Origin: Streptomyces avicenniae
Lineage (GTDB): Bacteria; Actinomycetota; Actinomycetes; Streptomycetales; Streptomycetaceae
Assembly: GCF_000719135.1 (NCBI RefSeq)
Contig: NZ_JOEK01000012.1
Location: 62,001 to 126,000 of the forward strand
Reading direction: 5' to 3'
DNA: 64,000 nt
The notes beneath the pieces were generated by a model. It had not been told where the DNA came from. It saw nothing but the letters and a program-made list of their open reading frames with translations, and searched no databases. Both the position numbers and the translations under genes were made by a program. Positions 7,857-17,060 of the stretch are shown here, one piece after another. How positions within the stretch are numbered: the first letter of the stretch is position 1; each line of letters begins with the position of its first letter.

Positions 7857-8561
7857 ATGGCCAGAAGCGTGCTCGTGCGCTGCCCGGACTGCCACCGGGA
7901 GCACACCTATGTGCCGCCCGAATTCCCCTGCGTCTGCGGAGCGCCCGTCACGGTCGCCGTGCTCACTTCGGGTGTCGCCCCCGCGATTTCCGTACGTCAC
8001 CGATCCTGGTCAGGGTCGTGGACGGAAGTTGACTGCGAACGGTGCGGGCACGCGGGGCAGTGGCCGCAGCCCGAGTTCTGCTGCCCCTGCGGGGCGACCG
8101 TGCGCCTCACGCGGGACGGTGCGCCGCAGGACGGGGCCGCGCCCGCGGTGGCGGGCGGCGCCGCGCGGCGGCCCCCGTTCGGCCCGGTCGCGATCGAGAC
8201 CGCGTACGACGGGGTCACCTGCGCGTCCGAGTATCTCGGCTGGCTGGGTTTCTGGGGTGTGCGCGGCGCGGTGCCGAGGCCGCCCTCCGGGCTCGATCTG
8301 CGCGGCCCCGCGGTCGTCGGCGTGGTGGACCAGGGCACGGAACAGACCGGCGTGCGCCGCGTGGAGACGCTGTGGCTGCACGCGGCGTCGGTGAACGCGC
8401 TGGCCGTGGCCTTCTCGGTCGCCGGGTTCGACGCGGAGGCGCGGCTGCGCGCCGAGGGGCTGCGGCTGCCGCTGTTCGCGCTCGAACTGGCCGGTACGCC
8501 ACGCCCGGTGAACCGCGCCGCCGAACTGTTGCTCGAAGAGGGGGCGCCCGGCCAGATGTAG
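7857..8561 (+). CDS. Hypothetical protein: double zinc ribbon plus possible Mrr-like C-terminal domain
   Basis: A 234-residue protein starting at ATG 7857 with GGAG seven bases upstream; the longer frame upstream is not coding-like. The N-terminal 85 residues carry two zinc-ribbon pairs, CPDC with CVCG and CERCG with CPCG. After a linker, residues about 105-234 include VVGVVDQG, an alternating helical region and FALELAGTPRPVNRAAELL, which recalls the ends of Mrr-type restriction-endonuclease-like proteins found widely in Streptomyces. I cannot see an intact D-ExK catalytic set, so nuclease activity is uncertain. It is transcribed alone. Confidence 0.6.
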   Translation: MARSVLVRCPDCHREHTYVPPEFPCVCGAPVTVAVLTSGVAPAISVRHRSWSGSWTEVDCERCGHAGQWPQPEFCCPCGATVRLTRDGAPQDGAAPAVAGGAARRPPFGPVAIETAYDGVTCASEYLGWLGFWGVRGAVPRPPSGLDLRGPAVVGVVDQGTEQTGVRRVETLWLHAASVNALAVAFSVAGFDAEARLRAEGLRLPLFALELAGTPRPVNRAAELLLEEGAPGQM

Positions 8562-8587
8562 ACGGCCGGTCGTCGGCGGGCGCCGCG

Positions 8588-9697
8588 TCACTCCCAGCGC
8601 AGCCCGTGCCTTGCCTGCGGATGGTGGAACGCGAGCAGCGCCGCGCCCTCCTCGTCGAGGGCCGCGCGCTCGGCGGCGGTCGGCTCGTCGAGCGGGGTGA
8701 GCACGAGCGTCACGTCCGTGGCGGCGCGGTCGGTGTCGAAGCGCCAGATGCCGCGGACGAAGCCGTCCGCCAGCCAGACGGGCAGGGCGCGGTTGCCCAG
8801 CCAGGTGCGCGACTTGGCCTCGGCCGAGATGACGCGGGTGCGGTCCGCGTGCCCGAGGAACACGTTGTCGTACTCGGGCAGGAAGCGCACCGGCGCCGGG
8901 ACGTCGGCGTCGGGACGGGGCGCGTCCGGCAGGTCGAACAGCTCGACGCCGTTCTCGTCCCGCAGGACGACCAGTTCGTCCCGCAGCCGTGTGAAGGCGG
9001 CGCGCAGGCCGGTCAGTCCCGACCAGTTCTGCGCGTCCTTGACCGAGGCGGGGCCGAAGGCGGCCAGGTAGCGGCGGACGACGGCCTCGGGCGCCGCGTC
9101 CTGGCTGTCGAGGGCGAGCGGCGCGCCGAGCCAGTGCTCGGCCGTGGTGTGCCGTATCGCGCCGCCCTGCCGCCACAGGCCGCGCGGCGGCACCTGCACG
9201 AGCGGCAGCCAGGCGCGGGCGGCCTGGCCGAGCGCCCTCGGGTCGTCCAGCGACGCCTCGGCGGCCAGCGCGGCGCCCAACTCGGCGAACGTCAGCGGGG
9301 ACTCCTCCACCAGCTTCCTGGCCAGCCCGCCGAGGCGCTCGTGGTCCAGGGCGCGCAGGTGCTGTGCCGCCGCGCCGCGGAAGACCGCGTCCGTGGCGGG
9401 CTGGAAGAAGGGCCGCAGGACGAGGCAGTCGTCCGCCGTGACGGTGTGGATGGTGGAGCGCTGGAGCGCGATGCGGACGAACTCGCGGGCGGCGAAGCGC
9501 CGGGAGAAGTCCTCCGCGTCGAAACCGGCGAGCCGCGACCACAGCGCCGTGTAGTGGTTGCCCGGCACCTGCGTCTGGAGGCCGACGAGGTGCCGCACCG
9601 CCTGCCGCGCGTCCACCGGGGAGCGTGCGAGGAGGAACTGCCGGTCAAGCAGCGCGCGGTTGAGGGCGCGCCGGGTCAGCACCCTGGGTGACGTCAT
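8588..9697 (-). CDS. Winged-helix DNA-binding domain protein (HTH_42/YcaQ-like)
   Basis: A 369-residue protein of the family with winged-helix repeats related to YcaQ/AlkX DNA glycosylases. Typical family stretches are HLVGLQTQVPGNHYTALWSR near the start, RSTIHTVTADDC and LPEYDNVFLGHADRTRVI in the last third. Related proteins unhook DNA crosslinks, but the actinobacterial branch is mostly uncharacterised. Start at ATG 9697 (a GTG lies two codons upstream). The start lies 53 bases inside the end of xdhC on the same strand, so it probably belongs to that transcript, although its function has no evident link to purine oxidation. Confidence 0.8.
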   Translation of the reverse strand: MTSPRVLTRRALNRALLDRQFLLARSPVDARQAVRHLVGLQTQVPGNHYTALWSRLAGFDAEDFSRRFAAREFVRIALQRSTIHTVTADDCLVLRPFFQPATDAVFRGAAAQHLRALDHERLGGLARKLVEESPLTFAELGAALAAEASLDDPRALGQAARAWLPLVQVPPRGLWRQGGAIRHTTAEHWLGAPLALDSQDAAPEAVVRRYLAAFGPASVKDAQNWSGLTGLRAAFTRLRDELVVLRDENGVELFDLPDAPRPDADVPAPVRFLPEYDNVFLGHADRTRVISAEAKSRTWLGNRALPVWLADGFVRGIWRFDTDRAATDVTLVLTPLDEPTAAERAALDEEGAALLAFHHPQARHGLRWE

Positions 9698-10829
9698 GGC
9701 CACAGCTTACGGGCCCGGCCGCCGGGTGGATCGGCAGGTCCGTGCCGGTGAGGAACCCGCCGGAGCCGCCGCGGCGCAGTGCGACGATCTCCGCGGCGAT
9801 CGACAGCGCCGTCTCCTGCGGCGTCCTGGCGCCGAGGTCGAGCCCGAGGGGCGAGCGCAGCCGCGCGAGCCGCGCCTCCGTGACCCCGGCCTCGCGCAGC
9901 CGCCGCAGCCGGTCGTCGTGGGTGCGGCGCGAGCCCATCGCGCCGACGTAGGCGAACGGGCGGGCGAGGGCGCGCGTGAGCAGGGGGATGTCGAACTTCG
10001 GGTCGTGGGTGAGGACGCAGACGGCGGTGCGGCGGTCGAGGGTCTGGCCGTCGAGGTAGCGGTGCGGCCAGTCGGTGACGACCTCGGCCGCGTCCGGGAA
10101 GCGGGCGCGCGTCGTGAACACGGGCCGGGCGTCGCAGACGGTGACGCGGTGGCCGAGGAACGTCCCGGCCGTCGCCAGGGCCGCGGCGAAGTCGCCGGCG
10201 CCGAACAGCAGGAGGCGGGGCGGGGGCACGCTCGCCTCGACGAGCAGGGTGAGCTGCGCGGCGCCGCAGCGCGTGCCGTCGGCGGCGACCCGTACGGTGC
10301 CGGTGCGGCCGGTGTCCAGGAGCGCGGCGGCCTCGGCGGCGGCCGTGCGGTCGAGGGCGGCGCCCCCGCCGAGGCCGCCGAGCGGGGCGGCGTCCGGGCG
10401 GACGAGCAGGGCGCCGGAGAGCGCGGGCGGCCCGTCGGCGACGCGCACCAGCGCGGCCGTCCGGCCCTGCGCCGCCGCGTCCAGCGCGGCGGCGAGCACC
10501 GGGCGGGCCGGGGCGTCGGCGCGGACCGGCGTGACCAGCACCTCGACGCTGCCGCCGCAGGTGAGCCCGACGGCGAACGCGTCCGCGTCGGCGTACCCGA
10601 AGCGCGCGCGCCGCGGCTCGCCCGTCTCCAGCGCCTCGCGGCACAGTTCGTAGACGGCGCCCTCCACGCAGCCGCCCGAGACGCTGCCGACGACCGTGCC
10701 GTCCGCCGCGACGGCGAGGGCGGCTCCGGGGTCGCGCGGGGCGCTGCCGTCCACGGCCGTGACGGTGGCGACGGCGAAGGCACGGCCCTCGGCCGTCCAG
10801 CGGCGCAGGGGATCGGCGAGGTCGAGCAT
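9645..10829 (-). CDS. xdhC: XdhC-family molybdenum cofactor insertion protein
   Basis: A 394-residue XdhC/CoxI protein. The N-terminal CoxI domain contains GSVSGGCVEGAVYE, whose cysteine is the conserved one thought to carry the sulfurated Moco. The C-terminal Rossmann domain has LLLFGAGDFAAALA and later YVGAMGSRRTHDDRLRRL, both family hallmarks. It readies the molybdenum cofactor for the xanthine-dehydrogenase-type subunits encoded just upstream, 19 bases away with a GGAGGA site. The last 50 bases overlap the following winged-helix gene, and the tail (about 20 residues) is not conserved-looking. Confidence 0.92.
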   Translation of the reverse strand: MLDLADPLRRWTAEGRAFAVATVTAVDGSAPRDPGAALAVAADGTVVGSVSGGCVEGAVYELCREALETGEPRRARFGYADADAFAVGLTCGGSVEVLVTPVRADAPARPVLAAALDAAAQGRTAALVRVADGPPALSGALLVRPDAAPLGGLGGGAALDRTAAAEAAALLDTGRTGTVRVAADGTRCGAAQLTLLVEASVPPPRLLLFGAGDFAAALATAGTFLGHRVTVCDARPVFTTRARFPDAAEVVTDWPHRYLDGQTLDRRTAVCVLTHDPKFDIPLLTRALARPFAYVGAMGSRRTHDDRLRRLREAGVTEARLARLRSPLGLDLGARTPQETALSIAAEIVALRRGGSGGFLTGTDLPIHPAAGPVSCGHDVTQGADPARPQPRAA

Positions 10830-10848
10830 GGTGCGTTCCTCCTGCCGG

Positions 10849-13224
10849 TCAGGCCCGGCCGACGAGGTGTTCCGGCCTGACCGGCACCCGGGTGAGGGGG
10901 CGTCCGGTGGCCTGTCTGAGGGCGGCGACGATCGCGGGGGTGCTGGAGAGGGTGGACGGCTCGCCGACGCCGCGCAGCCCGTACGGGGCGTGGGGATCGG
11001 CCAGTTCGAGGACGTCCACGGGCATGGCGGGGGTGTCGAGGACGGTCGGGATGAGGTAGTCGGTGAAGGACGGGTTGCGCTGCCGCCCGTCGGGGCCGAC
11101 GACGATCTCCTCCATCACGGCCAGGCCGAGGCCCTGCGTGCTGCCGCCCTGGATCTGCCCGACGACGGACAGCGGGTTGAGCGCGCGGCCGACGTCCTGG
11201 GCGGCGGCCAGCTCGACCACCTTGACCAGGCCGAGCTCGGTGTCCACGTCCACGACGGCCCGGTGCGCGCACAGGGCGTACTGGACGTGGCCGAGGCCCT
11301 GGCCCGTGTGCGGGTCGAACGGCTGGGTGGGCCGGTGGCGGAACTCCGTCTCGCGCTCCACCGGGCCCTCGTCCAGCACGTCCGCCAAGGCGCCCACGGC
11401 CGTGCCGTCACCGGTGACGACCAGGCCGTCCGCGAGCCGCAGCTCCCCGGCGGGCCAGCCGTGCCTGGCGCGCCCGCGGCGCAGCACTTCGTCGCGCACG
11501 GCGGCGCAGGCGGCCCGTACGGCGCCGCCGGTCATGTACGTCTGCCGGGACGCGGAGGTCGAACCGGCCGAGCCGACCGTGGTGTCGGGCGGCAGCAGCG
11601 CGACGCGGGGGACGCCCAGCTCCGTGCGGGCGATCTGCGCCTGGACGGTGACGCCGCCCTGGCCGACCTCGGCGGCGGCCGTGTGCACCGTGGCGACCGG
11701 CTCGCCGCCCGCCAGGGCCAGGCCGACGCGGGCCGTCGCGTAGTCGTCGAAGCCCTCGGAGAAGCCGATGTTCTTGATGCCGATGGCGTAGCCGACGCCG
11801 CGCACGACGCCCTCGCCGTGCGTGGTGTTGGACAGCCCGCCGGGCAGGGCGCGCAGGTCGGGTGCGTCGGCCGGGCCCGTGTCCCAGGGGCGCTCGGGCG
11901 GCAGGGGGCGTTCCTTGACGAGGCGCAGCAGCTCGGCGGCGGGCGCCGGGGAGTCGATGGGCTGGCCGGTGGGCATCACGTCGCCCTGGGCGACGGCGTT
12001 GCGCCGCCGCAGCTCGACCGGGTCCATGCCGAGGGCGGCGGCGAGCTTGTCCATCTGCGACTCGTAGGCGAAGCACGCCTGGACGGCGCCGAAGCCGCGC
12101 ATGGCGCCGCAGGGCGGGTTGTTGGTGTAGAGCGCGAGGGCCTCGATGTCCGCGTTCGGAACGCGATAGGGGCCCAGGGCGAGCGAGGCGGCGTTGCCGA
12201 CGACGGCCGGGGAGGAGGACGCGTACGCGCCGCCGTCCAGGACGATGCGGGCGCGCACGTGGACGAGGATGCCGTCGCGCGTGGCGCCGTGCTCGTAGTG
12301 GAGCCGGGCGGGATGGCGGTGCACGTGGCCGAAGAACGACTCCTCGCGCGAGTAGACCATCTTGACGGGCCGTCCGGTGCGCATCGCGAGCAGGCAGGCG
12401 TGGGCCTGCATCGACAGGTCCTCGCGGGCGCCGAACGCGCCGCCGACCCCGGCCAGCGTGAGCCGTACCTTCTCGGGCGGCAGGCCGAGGATCGGCGCGA
12501 GCTGCTGCCGGTCCACGTGCAGCCACTGCGTGGCGACGTAGAGGTCCACGCCGCCGTCCTCGGCGGGCACGGCGAGCCCGGACTCGGGGCCGAGGGGGGC
12601 CTGGTCCTGGGTGCCGGTCTCGTAGTCGCCGGTGACGACGACGTCGGCGGTGGGCGCGGCGGCCCGCGCGTCGCCGTGCAGCACGGGCTGGCGGTGCAGG
12701 ACGTTGGGGTGCGGGACGTGCGCGGCGTAGTGGTCCGTGCGGCCGGGGTGGAGGACGGGGGCGCCGGGGGCCGTGGCGCTGGCCTCGTCGTGCACGACGG
12801 GCAGTTCCTCGTACGCCACGCGGATGCGGGCGGCGGCGCGGCGGGCGGTCTCGGGGTGGTCTGCGGCGACGAGGGCGACGGCCTCGCCCTGGTAGCGGAC
12901 GCGGTCGGCGGCCAGGACGGGCTGGTCGGAGAGTTCGAGACCGTAGTGGGTGGCGGCGGTCAGGTCGGCGTGGGTGAGGACGGCCGTCACGCCGGGGACG
13001 GTCAGCGCCTCGGCGATGTCGATGCCGAGGATGCGGGCGTGGGCGTGGGGGCTGCGCAGCGTGTGGCCCCAGAGCATGTCCTCGTGCCACAGGTCGGACG
13101 AGTAGGCGAACGCGCCGGTGACCTTCAGCGTGCCGTCGGGGCGGGGCGTCGAGGCGCCGATACGGCCGTCGGCGGGGGCGGCGTGCTGGGTGAGCCGGGG
13201 CGTGCCGGTGACGGGGGCGGTCAC
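10849..13224 (-). CDS. Xanthine dehydrogenase-type molybdopterin-binding subunit
   Basis: A 791-residue large subunit of the molybdenum hydroxylase family, usual length 750-800. GTG start at 13224 overlaps the stop of the 2Fe-2S gene by four bases (GTGA). Family motifs are present: GVGGAFGAREDLSMQ, NPPCGAMRGFGAVQACFAYE, SAGSTSASRQTYMTGGAV and the C-terminal APYGLRGVGEPSTLSSTPAI containing the catalytic GVGEP glutamate. With the FAD and 2Fe-2S subunits it should hydroxylate hypoxanthine/xanthine to urate, in line with the uricase operon nearby; other N-heterocyclic substrates remain possible. Confidence 0.92.
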   Translation of the reverse strand: MTAPVTGTPRLTQHAAPADGRIGASTPRPDGTLKVTGAFAYSSDLWHEDMLWGHTLRSPHAHARILGIDIAEALTVPGVTAVLTHADLTAATHYGLELSDQPVLAADRVRYQGEAVALVAADHPETARRAAARIRVAYEELPVVHDEASATAPGAPVLHPGRTDHYAAHVPHPNVLHRQPVLHGDARAAAPTADVVVTGDYETGTQDQAPLGPESGLAVPAEDGGVDLYVATQWLHVDRQQLAPILGLPPEKVRLTLAGVGGAFGAREDLSMQAHACLLAMRTGRPVKMVYSREESFFGHVHRHPARLHYEHGATRDGILVHVRARIVLDGGAYASSSPAVVGNAASLALGPYRVPNADIEALALYTNNPPCGAMRGFGAVQACFAYESQMDKLAAALGMDPVELRRRNAVAQGDVMPTGQPIDSPAPAAELLRLVKERPLPPERPWDTGPADAPDLRALPGGLSNTTHGEGVVRGVGYAIGIKNIGFSEGFDDYATARVGLALAGGEPVATVHTAAAEVGQGGVTVQAQIARTELGVPRVALLPPDTTVGSAGSTSASRQTYMTGGAVRAACAAVRDEVLRRGRARHGWPAGELRLADGLVVTGDGTAVGALADVLDEGPVERETEFRHRPTQPFDPHTGQGLGHVQYALCAHRAVVDVDTELGLVKVVELAAAQDVGRALNPLSVVGQIQGGSTQGLGLAVMEEIVVGPDGRQRNPSFTDYLIPTVLDTPAMPVDVLELADPHAPYGLRGVGEPSTLSSTPAIVAALRQATGRPLTRVPVRPEHLVGRA

Positions 13225-13703
13225 CGGGGGGCCGTCCCGTCGGCGCGGGCGGCGGCGAGGCGGACGGCGTCGAGGATCTTCTCGTAGCCCGTGCAGCGGC
13301 ACAGGTTGCCCGACAGGGCCTCGCGGATGTCGCCGTCGGTCGGGTTGCTGTGGGACGCGAGCAGGTCGTCGGCCACCATCAGAAGCCCCGGGGTGCAGAA
13401 GCCGCACTGGACGGCGCCCGCGTCCAGGAAGGCGCGCTGGACGGGCGCCAGGGTGCCGTCCGCCTCCGCCAGGCCCTCGACGGTCGTGACGTCGGCGCCC
13501 TCGGCCTGTCCAGCGGCAACGAGGCAGGCGCAGACGAGGTCGCCGTCCAGCCGGACGGTGCAGGAGCCGCACTCGCCCTGCTCGCACGCGTTCTTCGCGC
13601 CGGGCAGGCCGAGCCGTTCGCGCAGCACGTACAGCAGGCTCTCGCCCTCCCACACGTCGTCGGCGGTGCGGGGGCGCCCGTTCACGGTCAGGTTCACGCG
13701 CAC
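13221..13703 (-). CDS. Xanthine dehydrogenase-type 2Fe-2S subunit
   Basis: A 160-residue small subunit. The plant-type cluster is ligated by CEQGECGSCTV plus a following CACLVA cysteine, and the second cluster by CGFCTPG and CRCTGY. Start GTG 13703 is chosen because GGAGGA stands eight bases upstream and the family start is NLTVNGRP. It passes electrons from the molybdenum centre to FAD. Its start overlaps the stop of the FAD-subunit gene by 10 bases and its stop overlaps the large-subunit start by four. Confidence 0.93.
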   Translation of the reverse strand: MRVNLTVNGRPRTADDVWEGESLLYVLRERLGLPGAKNACEQGECGSCTVRLDGDLVCACLVAAGQAEGADVTTVEGLAEADGTLAPVQRAFLDAGAVQCGFCTPGLLMVADDLLASHSNPTDGDIREALSGNLCRCTGYEKILDAVRLAAARADGTAPR

Positions 13704-14599
13704 GGCGGTTCTCCTCCGGTGATGGCGGCGTCGTTGCTGGTGCGGTAGGCGTTCCACGTCCGGTGCAGCGTGCGGCGGGCGAGCACCGCGACGGCGTGCT
13801 CACGGTAGGCGGCGCTACCCCGTACGTCGTCGATCGGCGCGCACGCGGCGGCGGCCAACTCGCCGAAGCGCGTCGCGGCGGACGGCGGCAGCGGGGCGCC
13901 GCTGCTCCAGTGCCCGCCCTCTTCGAGGAGCCCGCAGAGGAACGCCTCGGCGCGCGGGGCGCGCACCGGCGTGGGGGCAGCGGAACCGATGCCGGTGCGG
14001 ACGGTCCTCGTGTGCGGGTGCAGGGCCAGCGCGAAGGCGCAGACGGCGATGACCATCGCGTTGCGCGTGCCGACCTTCGCGAACTGCTGCGGGCCGCGCG
14101 CGGCGTCGATGTGGACGGCGCGGATCAGCTCGTCGGGCGCGAGCGCGTTGCGCTTGGGGCCGAGGTAGAAGTCGTCGATGGGGATGTGGCGCGTGCCGCG
14201 CACGGAGACCGCCTCGACGGTGGCCCCGGCGGCGAGGAGCGCGGGGTGGGCGTCCCCGGCGGGGGAGGCCGTGCCCAGGTTGCCGCCGACGCTGCCGCGC
14301 GTGCGGATCTGCGGGGAGCCGACCGTGCGCGAGGCGAGGGCGAGGCCGGGCAGTTCGGTGGACAGGCGCGCGATCACGTCGCGGTAGGGGACGGCGGCGC
14401 CGAGGCGTACGGTCCGCGCCGTCGTCTCCCAGGTGCGCAGCGCCGCGATCCGGCCGAGGTCGAGGAGGTGGCCGGGGCGGCGGCGGTCGAGGTTCAGCTC
14501 GACCATCACGTCGGTACCGCCCGCGAGGGGCACGGCGTCGGGGTGGGCGGCCTTGGCGGCGAGCGCCTCCGGCCAGTCGGCCGGACGCAGGTACTCCAT
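13694..14599 (-). CDS. Xanthine dehydrogenase-type FAD-binding subunit
   Basis: A 301-residue medium subunit beginning MEYLRPADWPEALAAKAAHP at ATG 14599. FAD-binding motifs are PLAGGTDVMVELN near residues 23-35 and TRGSVGGNLGTASPAGD near residues 105-121. The C-terminal CO-dehydrogenase flavoprotein domain follows. It is the first gene of the leftward xdh operon (FAD, 2Fe-2S, Mo subunit, XdhC) and faces away from the PucR regulator, with a 224-base shared upstream region. Confidence 0.93.
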   Translation of the reverse strand: MEYLRPADWPEALAAKAAHPDAVPLAGGTDVMVELNLDRRRPGHLLDLGRIAALRTWETTARTVRLGAAVPYRDVIARLSTELPGLALASRTVGSPQIRTRGSVGGNLGTASPAGDAHPALLAAGATVEAVSVRGTRHIPIDDFYLGPKRNALAPDELIRAVHIDAARGPQQFAKVGTRNAMVIAVCAFALALHPHTRTVRTGIGSAAPTPVRAPRAEAFLCGLLEEGGHWSSGAPLPPSAATRFGELAAAACAPIDDVRGSAAYREHAVAVLARRTLHRTWNAYRTSNDAAITGGEPPCA

Positions 14600-14823
14600 C
14601 GGCGGGCTCCCGGGGGCTGGCGGACCGTGCGGTGACCGGGGGGAGGTGCGGACGCCCGGCCGTCCGGCCTCCAGTACAGCGCGGAACGGGCCCGGCGGGC
14701 AGTCACCGAAGCGCCGAAGCGCCCGGCGGGTCGGCGGCCTCCTCTTGTAGGTTTGCACGAAGGCACGGGGGCGACCGGCGGGGATCATGCCGGGCAAATC
14801 ACTCGTTCGGGTGGGGGCGGTTC

Positions 14824-16452
14824 ATGCTGCTGCGCACGCTGCTGGAAGACGGATCGCTGGGGCTGCGGCTCCTCAGCGGCGAGGACGGCCTCGACCGGCG
14901 GGTGCGGGGCGTCATGACGACGGACCTGCGCGACCCCGGCCGCTACCTACGCGGCGGCGAGCTGGTCCTGACCGGCCTGGCGTGGTGGCGCGGGCCCGAG
15001 GACGCCGAGCCGTTCGTCCGCGTGCTGGTGCGGGCGGGTGTGGCCGCGCTGGCGGCGGGCGACGCCGAGTTCGGCTCGGTGCCGGGCGAGCTGACGGCCG
15101 CGTGCGCGCGGCTGGGGCTGCCGCTGCTCGCGGTGGCGGAGGAGGTCGGCTTCACCGAGATCACGGAGTACGTGGTGCGCAGCGGGTCGGGGGACGGCGC
15201 GCGCCTGCTCGACGCCGTGCTCGACCGGCACCGGCGGCTGACGGCGGCGGGCGGCGGGCCGCGCGCCGTCCTCGACCTGCTGGCCTCGGACCACGGCCTG
15301 CCCGCCTGGCTGCTGACGGCCACCGGCGGGCACGTGGCGGGGCCCGCGCACCACCGGGCGCCGCCCGGCGACGTCGCCGCCGCCCTGGCGCGTCACCGCC
15401 TCGACGCCGTGCGGGCCGGGCGGCCGGGCCCGTGGGAGACGCGCGTGGACGGCGTGCCGTGGACCGTCCTGCCCGTGGGCGGCGCGGAAGGCGGCGGCCA
15501 GGGCGGTCCTGGCGTACGGGAGACGCTGCTGTCAGGACGGCTGCTCGCGGCGCGGACGGACGGCGGCGACGACGACGGGGCGGCGCAGCGGCGTCTGCTC
15601 GCGCGCATCGCCCACGCCCTCGCGGCGGAGCAGGACAGGCACGAGGCGGCCCGCGCCGTCGGCCGCCGCCTCGCCGGGGAGACCGTGGACCTCGTCACGG
15701 GCGGCGCGCCGCCCGCCGAGGTCGCGGCGCGGCTGCGGATGGCCGCGCCGCCGGAGGGCCGGGACGCCGCCGGGCCGCTGTGGCAGGTCGTGGTGGCGCG
15801 GCTGGAGTGGGCGGACGCCGCGCCGGGCGCGGGCCGGGCGGCGCGAGCCGTCCTGGAGGACCTGCTGCCGGGAACGGCGGCCGTGACGCACGGCGAGGTC
15901 GGGCGCGAGGACGCGGACGAGGCGGTCGCGCTCGTGCCGGTGCAGGAGGCGGGGCCGCTGCGCGCCGGGGAACTGCCGGGGCCGGGGGCGCGGGAGGTGC
16001 TGTCCGCCGGGCTCGGGGACGACGGGCGGCTGACGTTCGGGGTGAGCCGCGCCGTGCCGTCGGCCGAGGGACTGCGGGGCGCGCTGGAGGAGGCCAGGCA
16101 CGCGCGGCGGGTCGCGGCGGCCCGGCAGGACGCGGTGGCGGCGGCGGGCCACGAGGAACTGGCCTCGCACGTGCTGCTGCTGCCCTTCGTGCCGGACGAG
16201 GTGCGGCGCGCGTTCACGGCGCGGCTGCTCGAACCGCTGCGCGCGTACGACAGGGAGCACCGGGCGGATCTGATGCGGACGCTGGAGGCGTTCCTGGAGT
16301 CGGACGGCTCGTGGACGCGCTGCGCGGCGCGGCTGCACGTCCACGTGAACACGTTGCGTTACCGCGTGCGGCGGATCGAGCGGCTGACCGGGCGGGAACT
16401 GACGCGTCTGGAGGACACGGTGGACTTCTTCCTGGCACTGCGGCTCCGGTAG
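14824..16452 (+). CDS. PucR-family transcriptional regulator
   Basis: A 542-residue PucR protein. The N-terminal PucR sensor domain (MLLRTLLEDGSLGLRLLSGE through LPLLAVAEEVGFTEITEYV) is followed by a GGDEF-like middle and the C-terminal HTH_30 domain TLEAFLESDGSWTRCAARLH and VHVNTLRYRVRRIERLTG. The family controls purine catabolism. It is divergent from the xdh operon across a short shared region, which suggests that it regulates that operon and perhaps the uricase operon too. Start ATG 14824 gives the family-typical MLLRTLL opening. Confidence 0.9.
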   Translation: MLLRTLLEDGSLGLRLLSGEDGLDRRVRGVMTTDLRDPGRYLRGGELVLTGLAWWRGPEDAEPFVRVLVRAGVAALAAGDAEFGSVPGELTAACARLGLPLLAVAEEVGFTEITEYVVRSGSGDGARLLDAVLDRHRRLTAAGGGPRAVLDLLASDHGLPAWLLTATGGHVAGPAHHRAPPGDVAAALARHRLDAVRAGRPGPWETRVDGVPWTVLPVGGAEGGGQGGPGVRETLLSGRLLAARTDGGDDDGAAQRRLLARIAHALAAEQDRHEAARAVGRRLAGETVDLVTGGAPPAEVAARLRMAAPPEGRDAAGPLWQVVVARLEWADAAPGAGRAARAVLEDLLPGTAAVTHGEVGREDADEAVALVPVQEAGPLRAGELPGPGAREVLSAGLGDDGRLTFGVSRAVPSAEGLRGALEEARHARRVAAARQDAVAAAGHEELASHVLLLPFVPDEVRRAFTARLLEPLRAYDREHRADLMRTLEAFLESDGSWTRCAARLHVHVNTLRYRVRRIERLTGRELTRLEDTVDFFLALRLR

Positions 16453-16507
16453 TGCTGCACTGCGGGCAGCCGGCAGGACCGGAACCGTGACCGTGGAGGA
16501 CAGCGAC

Positions 16508-16903
16508 GTGCCCGTGGCGTTCACCGAAGACACCAGAACACTCCTCGACGGGAAGAACTTCGCCACCGTCGCGACGCTCAACCCTGACGGCTCCCCGCAG
16601 ACGTCCGTGGTGTGGATCGCCCGGGACGGCGACGCGGTGCTCTTCTCCACGACCGCCGAGCGGCGCAAGGCGCGCAACCTCGCGCGCGACCCCCGGGTCA
16701 GCATGTCGGTCTTCGACCTCGCGGACCCCTACCGGTCCGTCGCCATCAGCGGGACCGCCGAGCTGGTCGAGGACCGGACGAAGGAGCTGCCGGGGCGCCT
16801 GTCCCGGCACTACCTGGGCGAGGACGCCCCGGCCGACCCCGAGGGCGTGACGCGGCTGATCGTTCGGATCGTCCCGGAGCGCGTCACCGGATTCGCCGGC
16901 TGA
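16508..16903 (+). CDS. PPOX-class (F420/FMN split-barrel) oxidoreductase
   Basis: A 131-residue split beta-barrel protein of the pyridoxamine-phosphate-oxidase-like, F420-dependent class. Family features are NFATVATLNPDGSPQTSVVW and RRKARNLARDPRVSMSVFD. I place the start at GTG 16508 because GGAGGA stands seven bases before it; the frame could begin seven codons earlier at GTG 16487. Typical members reduce F420-dependent substrates or bind heme/FMN; the substrate is unknown. It follows pucR by 55 bases on the same strand. Confidence 0.85.
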   Translation: MPVAFTEDTRTLLDGKNFATVATLNPDGSPQTSVVWIARDGDAVLFSTTAERRKARNLARDPRVSMSVFDLADPYRSVAISGTAELVEDRTKELPGRLSRHYLGEDAPADPEGVTRLIVRIVPERVTGFAG

Positions 16904-17060
16904 GCCGCCCGGCGCGCCGTGTCGGGCGGCGGCGCGCGCGGGCGTCCGTGGCGACTTGTGAACAAATTCACGCAGCCCTCTTGGCCATGGAGCCCGGCTC
17001 GTGCTGAGATGCAGTCACATCGCGTAGACATCTCGGCCCGACGAAGCGCTGGAGGAGCAT

